A stretch of DNA of 55,972 bases from a bacterium (GTDB lineage Bacteria; Patescibacteriota; Minisyncoccia; JAUYLV01), in NCBI GenBank assembly GCA_030649025.1, contig JAUSGO010000003.1, forward strand, positions 1 through 55,972. The letters are read 5' to 3'. Numbering within the stretch: position 1 is the stretch's first letter; each line of letters starts with the position of its first letter. The position numbers and the translations under genes are program-made. Of this stretch, positions 40,622 through 48,351 are shown one piece after another. Under the pieces are notes generated by a model. That model saw only the letters and a program-made list of their open reading frames with translations, had not been told where the DNA came from and ran no database searches.

Positions 40622-40730
40622 AAAAAAATCCGCGTTCCCCGCAGACCAAGCCAAACTCCCTAAAAGAAGTTTATTTTCCTTGACTGGACTTATGGCCGTT
40701 TTCTCTCGGCAGCCAGTTGTCTGCGGATAA
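40622..40730 (-). ncRNA. L10 leader with overlapping terminator
   Basis: On the minus strand CCGCAGAC (40719-40726) pairs with GTCTGCGG (40639-40646) to close a structure containing the CTGCCGAG region of L10 leaders. A second hairpin, TCTGCG-GGGAA-CGCGGA (40629-40645), followed by seven T residues, uses the same 3' arm. The two foldings exclude each other, as in attenuation by L10. Confidence 0.78.
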
Positions 40731-40737
40731 CAGTATC

Positions 40738-40765
40738 AGTATACGTATAAGTAAAATACCGTCAA
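40738..40765 (-). promoter_or_regulatory. rplJ-rplL promoter
   Basis: TTGACG (40760-40765) - 16 nt - TATACT (40738-40743), just before the L10 leader. Confidence 0.75.
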
Positions 40766-40796
40766 TATTGACATTTTAGTCTAGCTATTATATTAA

Positions 40797-41906
40797 CTAT
40801 TTTAGAAATTTAGCTTTCGCGATATTATGCTCCTCAAGTGTCTTTGAAAATACCGTTTCTCCCGTAGGTTTTGAAAGATAATACAGATATTCCGATTCCG
40901 TGGGATATATCGCAGCCGTAAGCGCCTTAAGACCCGCGTTTGCGATGGGCGCGGGTGGTAAACCGCGGTTAAGATACGTGTTATACGGAGATGCTATTTT
41001 AAGATCTTCAAGCAGAACTTCTCCGTTTTTTTTATTTGTCAGATACACGATAGTCGCATCAACCTGCAATGGAATGCCTAGCGTCATCCGCTTCCAGAGA
41101 ATTCCGGACACCATTTTCATATCGTCCATATTACGGACCTCCTTTTCAATGAGAGAGGCCATGGTCACTATCGCATCCCCCACACATACGCTATCTTCAA
41201 GCAGCCGGCCCCGGTCCCTGCAGTCTCTTGCAAGGTCGTTATAAAGTCTCAAACGCCCAAGAAGCAACTCGGCATCCTTGCGCATCTGGGCAGTGAATTT
41301 TACTTTGAAATTCACAAGCATCACATCGCGTATTGTTGTTGCACTTACGTCTTTATTAAATCGATATGTATCAGGAAATAAGTATCCTTCCCAATCCCCC
41401 GAGACAAGACGAAATACTCCCAGCCGGAGAAGTTCATTTTTTACAAGAAGCGCATCCATATCGCGAACCGAGAACCCCTCCGGAAATGTTATGGCTATTT
41501 CATCAGGCACCACTTTGCCCTCCACAAACGCCGCCAGTATTTCCGGAATATTCATGTCGCGACGCAACGCATACTCCCCTGCCTGAAGCTTTTGCCACTC
41601 TTTTTTGTAATAGGCGTAATACACGAAAAACTCTTTTCTTCGGATAAGGCTTGCCTTTACGAGATTTGAGGCAATTTTTTCAAGACTTTCCCCTTTTGTA
41701 ATGATAAAAGGTGTCTGATGTACGTCTTTGAGGCTTAAGGGCGTCAGTACAGCCCATACGCCGTATCCCGCTCCACCAATCGCAAAGAGCCCCAAAAACC
41801 CGAGCACCACCAAGATCCACACAAGCCACCGCCGATTTTTCTCCGGAGAAACTTGAGGACTTGATGGCATCGGAGAAGTATAATTGTAGCCGTTGAGAAG
41901 ATTCAT
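40797..41906 (-). CDS. mltG: Endolytic murein transglycosylase MltG
   Basis: 369 residues: a cytoplasmic tail, one membrane helix (WLVWILVVLGFLGLFAIGGAGYGVW), a LysM-like region (FIITKGESLEKIASNLVKASLI), then the catalytic domain with the essential Glu in MASLIEKEVRN and the VSGILWKRM...LQVDATIVY signature. It cuts nascent glycan strands and sets their length. Confidence 0.95.
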   Translation of the reverse strand: MNLLNGYNYTSPMPSSPQVSPEKNRRWLVWILVVLGFLGLFAIGGAGYGVWAVLTPLSLKDVHQTPFIITKGESLEKIASNLVKASLIRRKEFFVYYAYYKKEWQKLQAGEYALRRDMNIPEILAAFVEGKVVPDEIAITFPEGFSVRDMDALLVKNELLRLGVFRLVSGDWEGYLFPDTYRFNKDVSATTIRDVMLVNFKVKFTAQMRKDAELLLGRLRLYNDLARDCRDRGRLLEDSVCVGDAIVTMASLIEKEVRNMDDMKMVSGILWKRMTLGIPLQVDATIVYLTNKKNGEVLLEDLKIASPYNTYLNRGLPPAPIANAGLKALTAAIYPTESEYLYYLSKPTGETVFSKTLEEHNIAKAKFLK

Positions 41907-41980
41907 AGTTCTAGCATAGCATGTATAGAGCTCTCAGAGGAACGGGTCTTAGTTGATAGAGGTGAAAATACTATAAAATA

Positions 41981-42008
41981 AAAACCGGCTCAAATTATTA
42001 AGAGCCGG
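41981..42008 (-). terminator. Terminator overlapping a stop codon
   Basis: CCGGCTC-ttaataattt-GAGCCGG followed by TTTTTATTTT on the minus strand; the loop contains the end of the metallophosphoesterase gene. Confidence 0.85.
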
Positions 42009-44250
42009 ATTTTTCTTTTCCGGAATCCTTTCCGGGGCCTGCGTCTGGCGTTGGGTCACCCGCCACAACTAAGCCGTTTCCGTTGGAAACGACAGCGTTC
42101 GGGTCCAGCACTTCTTTGCTTTTTCGGCCATAGCGTTTGCCACCGAAGAGAAACGCACCGTCTACAATGTGAATCGGCTGTAGGTAAAAACGGTCGGTAG
42201 TCTTCTTCTTGTGGATGACCACGAACCCATGCTGCCAGTTCGGGTCTTGCATATACTTCGGATTGAGATCACACAGGCACCCCGTCTCAACCGCCACATA
42301 CATTTTGCCGTCAAGCCGCGTCTGATAGTGTGCTCCGACGCGATGCACATGAGGCTGAATAAGCGACTTGTGCTTCTTCTGAAGGAGTGCGCGGGCAGAA
42401 TGGGCCGACTTTTGCCGCACGAGGTAGAAATGCCCCACAAGCAATCCGCCGTATGTGGTGTAGCTTTCGATGAGCTTGCTATAGACAATCTCGATGCCAA
42501 GTTCCTTGACCTTCGAGAGGCTCGCAAGCGACAAGACGTCCTCACCTTCTCCCGGACGGCGCACGCCGGCAAGCTGTGCGGCATTTTCTTCCACATAGCG
42601 CTGCAGACGGTATTCGTGGTTCCCGAATATCCACACAATCCGAGCATTTGGCGCGATCTTTCGCAGGCGCTTGAATAGATTGTAGATCTTCTCAAGTTCC
42701 CGCTCCAGCCGCGTCTTGAAGCGTTTGCCGTCTCCATCGTCAATGACCAAGGCTTTGGGATTTTTTGCCTCTTCTTCGGTTAACTCATCGTGCGCGCTTT
42801 TCGCGAATCTCGAGATATCGGCAAAATCATTCGCGTCTCCGTTTACGAAGATCACCGCCGGCTGTAACTCGGCGATAAGCTCGAATGAGGCACTCAAGGC
42901 ATTTTCGTCCTCATACGGAATATGGATGTCGCTGATAGCGACTGCGATTTCCCATGCACTGACTTTTGAGGGATCAGATGCGTATTCCTTCGTTCCCCAG
43001 AAAAATCCATAGTCGGCAATGGGCACTTGGTACACTTGGAACCGCTGACGTCCCCTTTGGTGGTACACCACCGAGTATCCAAGTTGCCAATTCTTGCCGA
43101 TGGGCCTTCTGCAAAGCGAGAAGTTCTCGTAGGCAGACAGATACTTCGGACCCTGAATGGTACGGCAAGCCCAGCCGCCGCGATTCGTATGCCCTTGGAT
43201 GAGCGATACGCCTTCGTCATCCAAAAGTGTATGAGCCACATATCCTGAAGGGCTTGAGAGCCCCCCGCGAAACCAGTGCCCGATTTCCAATAGCCCATAC
43301 CGATAGGTATTGTTGCGCGTGCCGTTGTACCGCTGTTCAATCCGTTCTGCTTTGCAAAACTTCGCCATCTCTTCAAGCAGTTCCGGATAGTATTTGGTCA
43401 GGTAGGCGACGAGATAATGCTCGTCACAGCCGTAAATCCAAATAAACTCGGCGTTCGGCAAGGCTTCGCGAAACATGCGGAAGATCCCGAAAAGCTGTTC
43501 CATTTCCTTGCGCAGAGCACGCTCCATCATCTCTCTCTTGACAGCCCTGACGAGCTGAGACTCGCTCATGCTTTTCACAAGTCTTTTCGGCTCGCCGGTT
43601 TCTTCGGCAACGCCAAATTTTTCGTTCAGCTCTTCTTGCGCAGCCTGCTCTTCCTCGCGTACACGTGCTTCGATTTCTTTACCAATCGTTTTTCGTTCGC
43701 GCTCGCTGAAAACACGCAATGGATCGCGAGAAATGTGCGAGCGGTGGAAATAATCCCAGATGTCTCCATTGAAAAAAACCCGATCCACTCCAAGATCCTT
43801 GGCGTGCATAATGACTAGCGCGAGCGCCTTCTCGTCCTGGTGCGGTACGCGGATATTGCTCACCACGATGCCCTTTTCGATGTTTGGCTTTGAGACCGCC
43901 GGTTTCTCGATTGGAGGCGTGTCCTTTTCCGCGATGGCCGCTTTTTGAGTATCGGCGGCCGTGCCATGCGCCGCATTCGGCGAAGCTGTACTAGTCTGCG
44001 CCGCGGTAGAATGTTCTTGCGCAGTTACGTGAGAAGGCCCACTTACCTTTGGCTCGGTCACAATGGGTAATGGATCTTGCTTTTGCGCATCGGCGGAATC
44101 AACGATAGCCGGCTTCAACGTTTCTGGCTTTAAGGCCACGGAGGACTTTACCGAACGTCGTGACAGCTTTCGCATAGATGATGCGCGCACCTTTTTTCTT
44201 GACTTCCTGGCGTTCTTCTTTTTCTTGCCTGCCTTCTTATGCTTGGGCAT
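41998..44250 (-). CDS. Tandem metallophosphoesterase, first domain degenerate
   Basis: 750 residues. A Lys/Arg-rich head (KKAGKKKKNARKSRKKVRAS) and a low-complexity linker to residue 125 precede two calcineurin-like domains. The second (from about 435) has SDIHIPYED (Asp441, His443), VNGDANDF (Asp472), GNHE (543-546), GH (606-607) and PHVHR (His634, His636), a full metal-binding set. The first (from about 127) reads SNIRVPHQD, NGDIWDYF, GCDEH, GHWF and QGHTN, so the first Asp-x-His pair is lost and GNHE is changed. Substrate unknown; related proteins occur in phages. Confidence 0.82.
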   Translation of the reverse strand: MPKHKKAGKKKKNARKSRKKVRASSMRKLSRRSVKSSVALKPETLKPAIVDSADAQKQDPLPIVTEPKVSGPSHVTAQEHSTAAQTSTASPNAAHGTAADTQKAAIAEKDTPPIEKPAVSKPNIEKGIVVSNIRVPHQDEKALALVIMHAKDLGVDRVFFNGDIWDYFHRSHISRDPLRVFSERERKTIGKEIEARVREEEQAAQEELNEKFGVAEETGEPKRLVKSMSESQLVRAVKREMMERALRKEMEQLFGIFRMFREALPNAEFIWIYGCDEHYLVAYLTKYYPELLEEMAKFCKAERIEQRYNGTRNNTYRYGLLEIGHWFRGGLSSPSGYVAHTLLDDEGVSLIQGHTNRGGWACRTIQGPKYLSAYENFSLCRRPIGKNWQLGYSVVYHQRGRQRFQVYQVPIADYGFFWGTKEYASDPSKVSAWEIAVAISDIHIPYEDENALSASFELIAELQPAVIFVNGDANDFADISRFAKSAHDELTEEEAKNPKALVIDDGDGKRFKTRLERELEKIYNLFKRLRKIAPNARIVWIFGNHEYRLQRYVEENAAQLAGVRRPGEGEDVLSLASLSKVKELGIEIVYSKLIESYTTYGGLLVGHFYLVRQKSAHSARALLQKKHKSLIQPHVHRVGAHYQTRLDGKMYVAVETGCLCDLNPKYMQDPNWQHGFVVIHKKKTTDRFYLQPIHIVDGAFLFGGKRYGRKSKEVLDPNAVVSNGNGLVVAGDPTPDAGPGKDSGKEKSGS

Positions 44251-44300
44251 GTAGTCACCTCTGTATATTCAGATTTCAAGTTACTTGAAACTTCACCCGC

Positions 44301-44328
44301 ACTCTAACATGCAAGAATTTGATGTCAA
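44301..44328 (-). promoter_or_regulatory. Promoter with -35 at a mobile-element junction
   Basis: On the minus strand TTGACA (44323-44328) - 16 nt - TAGAGT (44301-44306), upstream of the metallophosphoesterase gene. As at 14933, the TTGACA contains the TCAA duplication next to the element's GGGGG end. Confidence 0.55.
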
Positions 44329-44461
44329 CCCCCACACTAATTGTCTGCATGTGGATATCCCCTTAGGTTATCGCGCTGGCTTACTTTATTGGTGAATATT
44401 TCACTTTTCAATCATATTATTTACGACGCCTTGCGTCGTTACCAGACAATTAGTGTAGGGG
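44329..44461. mobile_element. Palindromic element B2
   Basis: 133 bp with ends CCCCCACACTAATTGTCTG and CAGACAATTAGTGTAGGGG, flanked by TCAA on both sides (44325-44328, 44462-44465). A GACGC-ctt-GCGTC hairpin lies inside the right end at the place where B1 has GGCGC-tct-GCGCC. Confidence 0.85.
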
Positions 44462-44531
44462 TCAATGGTGGATAATCGGAAAAACCTCTCCAAACACATT
44501 TTTACAATAAAATCAAGAAAACGGGCCTCTC

Positions 44532-44653
44532 TCCAGCGTCGCCCCGCACTAATTTCGTCGGATAGACCATTATATTCAAAAACATTTCCACGGTAACGCC
44601 TGGCGGCTCATGACTGTGCTTTCCGAAGATTATTGCAGAAAATTAGTGCGGGG
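44532..44653. mobile_element. Palindromic element B3 (variant ends)
   Basis: 122 bp with 14-bp ends CCCCGCACTAATTT/AAATTAGTGCGGGG. The CACTAAT core is shared with B1 and B2, but the outer bases differ and no target duplication is clear. Confidence 0.7.
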
Positions 44654-44690
44654 TTTCGTTTTGTAACCCCGCCTTGGCGGGGACAAAACA

Positions 44691-44718
44691 TTAAAAAAAG
44701 CGACACATTCGTGTCGCT
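44691..44718 (-). terminator. M48 gene terminator
   Basis: AGCGACAC-gaat-GTGTCGCT followed by TTTTTTT on the minus strand. Confidence 0.9.
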
Positions 44719-44736
44719 GTCAAGTTAAATTTTCGG

Positions 44737-46509
44737 TTACGGGGTTTTGGTTGTTCCCGTTTTCCCCTCTTCTTGAGGATTATCGGGCTTTTGCTCCGGT
44801 TCCGTAGGTTTTGGGGTCCGCTTGAGCGTCGGACGTCCGGGTGTTTCGGGCTCCTGGCCATCTCCTTCGCCGGGCCGTTTTAATTTCGGTCCATCTTTGT
44901 TTTCCGCTTCTCGTACCTTGGCGATACCGAGTCGTTCTTCTCGGATCGCTTTTTGGATTTCAACAAATTCGCTTGTATCGGTGACGTAGTTGGCCTTTGG
45001 CGGCAGATACCGCGCTTCCTGCTCCACGCGCTCCATGCGGTCATTAAGCGAAGGATGCGTACGCCAAAATGACGTGCCGCCAAGTTTCTGATCTTTCAAT
45101 AACCGGTCGAATGAGCCCGTAAGCAACCGCGGATCGTAACCGGCATTCCACAGATACTGCCCACCCAGAAGATCGGCCTCGGACTCCGATGCTCTGGTTA
45201 TGCCGAGGGCTTCGATATTCATGAGCATGCCGATACCATTGTAACCAAGATACCCGATGCCGCCGAAAATGATACCGGCCATGGCGGCATACTGCTGCCA
45301 TTGCATTTTCGAGATCATTTTCGCGGAATGCCTGGCGTTTACATGCGCGATCTCGTGGGCCACTACGGCGGCAACCTCGCCTTCGGATTTCATCGCCAGA
45401 ATGAGCGTATCATGAATGAATATCTGCCCACCCGGTAAAGCAAAGGCGTTGATTTCGCGTTCCTTTGATGGGTCGGCGAGCGTATAGCAGGTGATAGGAG
45501 ACCATGCGTCGGAATTGCGCGCAATGTTTTGGCAAAGCCGGTTTACGTATTCGGTAACGCGCGTGTCCTTATGGACCTTAGCTGTTCTTAAAATATCCTG
45601 CGCGATCTGTTGTCCGAGCTGTATTTCGCTCTCTTTAGAGATCATCCCCGGCAGAATTTTGTACGGCCGCACTTTGTCGGTCTTGCGCTTCTTCAGATCG
45701 CCAATATCTTCCACATTGCCGAGCTTTCGCTCGTCTTGTTTGCCTGCAAGTATGGTTTCATTGATCTGGCGAAGACGCGCAGGCCAAGTCTTGAGGCTCT
45801 CGAGTTTCGAGAAGCGATGCGAGTTCTTCGCTTGCACCAGGTACCGTTCGAGCTTCGCGTTTCGTACCGCGCGTTTCAAGCCGCTTGCTTCATCAAGCTT
45901 TGCTTTTAGAGCATCGCGCTCTTTGGTGAATTCTGCGGAGTCTTGTCCGGAGTCTTGGGCTACCGCGATGGCTTCATCCAGGTCTTCAAGCCGCTCATCG
46001 GTTTTGGAAAAATCAAACGTAGTATCGCCATCGAGCTTGCGTTTTAATGCCTCGCTTTTTTCCTGTTTTTCTCCGATAAAATCCTTGAGCTTTTTGATCT
46101 CTTGGTCAAGATCGGCGGTGTCCCCTTTCTCATCTTTCAACTTATCTCGTTTTCGCTCCAGCCGCTCAACCTGTACCAGCGCCGAAAGAATGTCCTTGTT
46201 GATCTGTTTCCGCTCTCCCCTCACTACCCCCTGCTCCAATTCGAGTTTTCTGACCTTCTCGTCAAGCGGAGCAATGGCAGCGACATCCTGTTTTTTGAGC
46301 GTATCGCGGACCTTCTCGAAAACCGAATCGTCGATACGAAAATCTTCGTTGACGCTTGCGAAAAAGTCGCTATAGGAATTTTCAATGAGCGCAAGCGCCT
46401 GCTCGGCGCTCACCGGCTCACTTGAGGGGCGAGCAAAGCTTCCGGCCGGGAACAACAGCAAGGTAACCAGCACATATGACAAAAACTGGCGAAATGGTGT
46501 TGCTTTCAT
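44737..46509 (-). CDS. M48 family metalloprotease with coiled coil
   Basis: 590 residues: a signal peptide (FLSYVLVTLLLFPAGSFA), a long coiled coil from about 60 to 270 (KVRKLELEQGVVRGERKQIN, KLKDEKGDTADLDQEIKKLK), then an M48 domain with the zinc motif HEIAHVNARHS near residue 380 and downstream ESEADLLGG for the third ligand. The tail is rich in Pro, Lys and Glu. It is likely a periplasmic-side or cell-surface BepA/Oma-like quality-control protease. It is divergent from a beta-barrel-like gene. Confidence 0.88.
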   Translation of the reverse strand: MKATPFRQFLSYVLVTLLLFPAGSFARPSSEPVSAEQALALIENSYSDFFASVNEDFRIDDSVFEKVRDTLKKQDVAAIAPLDEKVRKLELEQGVVRGERKQINKDILSALVQVERLERKRDKLKDEKGDTADLDQEIKKLKDFIGEKQEKSEALKRKLDGDTTFDFSKTDERLEDLDEAIAVAQDSGQDSAEFTKERDALKAKLDEASGLKRAVRNAKLERYLVQAKNSHRFSKLESLKTWPARLRQINETILAGKQDERKLGNVEDIGDLKKRKTDKVRPYKILPGMISKESEIQLGQQIAQDILRTAKVHKDTRVTEYVNRLCQNIARNSDAWSPITCYTLADPSKEREINAFALPGGQIFIHDTLILAMKSEGEVAAVVAHEIAHVNARHSAKMISKMQWQQYAAMAGIIFGGIGYLGYNGIGMLMNIEALGITRASESEADLLGGQYLWNAGYDPRLLTGSFDRLLKDQKLGGTSFWRTHPSLNDRMERVEQEARYLPPKANYVTDTSEFVEIQKAIREERLGIAKVREAENKDGPKLKRPGEGDGQEPETPGRPTLKRTPKPTEPEQKPDNPQEEGKTGTTKTP

Positions 46510-46563
46510 GGGTTTTCTCCTCTTCTTCTCTTGATGCGTAAAATTTCAACGTACTCTCTTGTT

Positions 46564-46600
46564 GTACTCTCGTTGACATTTTATGTCAACGAGAGTATGG
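46564..46600. promoter_or_regulatory. Palindromic divergent promoter region
   Basis: Perfect 15-bp arms TACTCTCGTTGACAT/ATGTCAACGAGAGTA around TTT (46564-46596). It contains TTGACA on both strands. On the plus strand TTGACA - 17 nt - TATGGT; on the minus strand TTGACA - 17 nt - TACAAC. GTACTCTC is repeated just upstream. Confidence 0.6.
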
Positions 46601-46671
46601 TGTCCTTCTGGAGTCATGCTGTGAAGATGAGGCATCTGTTCCAGAAGACTCTCTTTGAAAGGAGAATATAC

Positions 46672-47301
46672 ATGCGATATACACGCCTTGTTGCATTCTT
46701 GACGCTCTTTGCGACAGTTGTGGCCCTGCCTGTCCTTGCAGAGGATAAGCCCGCTAACCGCTTTCAGATCGGCGCCTTCGGAGGCCTTGCGCAAGGAAAC
46801 ACCGACTACCCCGGCAAGCAGCTGACCCTCGGCGGAGGCATATACTACCACCCGTTCTACCGAAAAAATGCTGCGGCACAGCGCCTATCCTTTGGAGCCG
46901 AATTGAGCCGCATGGTGCTCAACTCCGAAAAGATCTCTCAAGCAGAGAGATTTCAGGATAAACTATGGCTCATAAGCCCGGGAATCCGCTATGATGCCCT
47001 GGATACAACACATTTCCGTGTCTCGCTCCATGCGGGAGGAACATTGGCCCGAAACACCCAAGTGTACCAGGTAAAGTATCAGCGCAGATGGGTTGATATC
47101 CGGGATTTCGGCTATTACTGTGACGTCTGCCAGAGCTCAATGCAACTTGTGGCAAACGGCGGAATATCTTTCGCGCTGGTTAAGCCTGTCAGAGATTACA
47201 ACGATGATGTTCTATCGCGTTGGATCTTCCCCGTCAGGTACACCAGGTACTCGAATGGCCTCAAGACAATCACCTTCGGAATCGAATATTCTTTTAAGTA
47301 G
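46672..47301 (+). CDS. Exported beta-barrel-like protein
   Basis: 209 residues: a signal peptide (VAFLTLFATVVALPVLA|EDKP), then a strand-rich region of alternating polar and hydrophobic residues (FQIGAFGGLAQG, QLTLGGGIYYHPFY, QRLSFGAELSRMV, FRVSLHAGGTLARN), ending ITFGIEYSFK. This looks like a small outer-membrane-type barrel. AAAGGAG lies 8 nt before the ATG; the longer in-frame reading from 46531 lacks such support. CPR bacteria are usually thought to lack an outer membrane, so the location is unclear. Confidence 0.68.
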   Translation: MRYTRLVAFLTLFATVVALPVLAEDKPANRFQIGAFGGLAQGNTDYPGKQLTLGGGIYYHPFYRKNAAAQRLSFGAELSRMVLNSEKISQAERFQDKLWLISPGIRYDALDTTHFRVSLHAGGTLARNTQVYQVKYQRRWVDIRDFGYYCDVCQSSMQLVANGGISFALVKPVRDYNDDVLSRWIFPVRYTRYSNGLKTITFGIEYSFK

Positions 47302-47324
47302 CCGCAATTGCCAAGGAGGACAAT

Positions 47325-47444
47325 ATGTCCACAGCTGAATTTCATGGATTGTTTCTGATTTCCCTCGTAGGAGTACCGATTTTTGGGCTGGTTGTATGGG
47401 TAAGAAGCCGGTTCTTTGGTCACAAGATTTGGCCCTTTGACTAA
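47325..47444 (+). CDS. 39-residue membrane peptide
   Basis: AAGGAGG sits 6 nt before the ATG. The product has one hydrophobic helix (GLFLISLVGVPIFGLVVWV) followed by RSRFFGHKIWPFD. It lies 23 nt after the barrel-like gene and before a terminator, so it is probably co-transcribed. Family unknown. Confidence 0.6.
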   Translation: MSTAEFHGLFLISLVGVPIFGLVVWVRSRFFGHKIWPFD

Positions 47445-47475
47445 TATTCGGGACTAGCCGGAATTCAAAAAAAAT

Positions 47476-47500
47476 ATGGTCGCTCATCGCGGCCATTTTT
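47476..47500. terminator. Intrinsic terminator
   Basis: ATGGTCGC-tcatc-GCGGCCAT followed by TTTT, with an A-run on the other side. Confidence 0.75.
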
Positions 47501-47522
47501 CATTGCCCATATTCTATACTCC

Positions 47523-48272
47523 TTACTCAACTTCCTTTGCGGCGGCCCTATAGAGACAGAGCGGGCAATCTGGCGCGGATTTGGGAAACTTATCACCCAT
47601 CAAACACGCATGCGCGTCGAGAAGTCCCTGTTCAACCCAGTCGGCCTTTCCTTTATAAGGAATAATTTCTACTTCAAATTCCAGCTTGCCGTCAAAGGCT
47701 TTGCGGTCCTTTTTACCGTTCGCGTATACAAAATAACCAGTATCGGACACGGAAAATCCATTCTGGCGCAAAAGCCATTGGTAAATTTCCATTTGACGCT
47801 TGTAGCCTTCCCGATACGGCGAATTCATGGAAATTTCGCCATCCGTGCTTGTGGCTTTATAATCCACCACATACAGTTCTTTTTTTGGGTTTACCCACAC
47901 GTCATCAACCGCTCCGGTTACGATAAAATTCGTTGGTTTGTGATGATACTGTACGCCTACAAAATTCTCCCGCCAGGTGTTCATGTCGGGATGCTGGAAT
48001 GGAACGGCATCCACGCCATACGTTTTCATGAGCGGATGCGCGGTTCCTTTCGCGCGATGCACGTCAAATTCCTTTTTGAGCAAGTGGTCCACCGCAGAAT
48101 TAAGCGTGAAAGGATACCCCGGCGGCTGGTCTATTCCGCAACGCCTGTCCAGATAAAAACATCGCTTGCAATTGATGAAGTTCTCAAGCCTGGAACGGCT
48201 TAATTTGAATGGCTCTTTGGAGACGGGATTAAAAATGTTGCGTATCCGTTTTGCACTTTGTGCTTTTATCAT
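47523..48272 (-). CDS. PD-(D/E)XK superfamily nuclease
   Basis: About 249 residues. The nuclease core is GAVDDVWVNPKKELYVVDYKAT (Asp, then Asp-x-Lys), followed by the Gln of the QMEIYQWLL motif. CKRCFYLD near the start and CPLCLYR near the end resemble the iron-sulfur cysteines of Cas4/AddB-type nucleases. No CRISPR array or helicase gene is nearby. It probably acts in DNA repair. The start at MIKAQSAK is preferred to 48314. Confidence 0.82.
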   Translation of the reverse strand: MIKAQSAKRIRNIFNPVSKEPFKLSRSRLENFINCKRCFYLDRRCGIDQPPGYPFTLNSAVDHLLKKEFDVHRAKGTAHPLMKTYGVDAVPFQHPDMNTWRENFVGVQYHHKPTNFIVTGAVDDVWVNPKKELYVVDYKATSTDGEISMNSPYREGYKRQMEIYQWLLRQNGFSVSDTGYFVYANGKKDRKAFDGKLEFEVEIIPYKGKADWVEQGLLDAHACLMGDKFPKSAPDCPLCLYRAAAKEVE

Positions 48273-48297
48273 CCTAGGAAGAATACCACGCCAATAA

Positions 48298-48321
48298 ACA
48301 AAAAACCACATCACAAGATGT
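48298..48321 (-). terminator. Intrinsic terminator
   Basis: CACATC-ttgt-GATGTG followed by GTTTTTTGTTT on the minus strand. Confidence 0.7.
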
Positions 48322-48351
48322 GTCTTAGCATCTTTAGGCTATTTCGTGGTG

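Larger units (their letters stand above)
44251..44736. other. Element-rich intergenic region
   Basis: 486 bases without a gene. It holds the promoter of the metallophosphoesterase gene, two palindromic elements (44329-44461, 44532-44653), a CCCCGCC-TTGGCGGGG hairpin near 44667-44682 and the terminator of the M48 gene. Confidence 0.8.

Noticed and set aside
45491-46375. A 294-codon plus-strand open frame rich in Ser and Arg
   Set aside because: It is the antisense of the M48 protease coiled coil, has an implausible composition and no ribosome binding site.
47523-48272. Cas4 of a CRISPR system
   Set aside because: No repeat array, Cas1/Cas2 or other cas genes are present; the protein fits a general PD-(D/E)XK nuclease.
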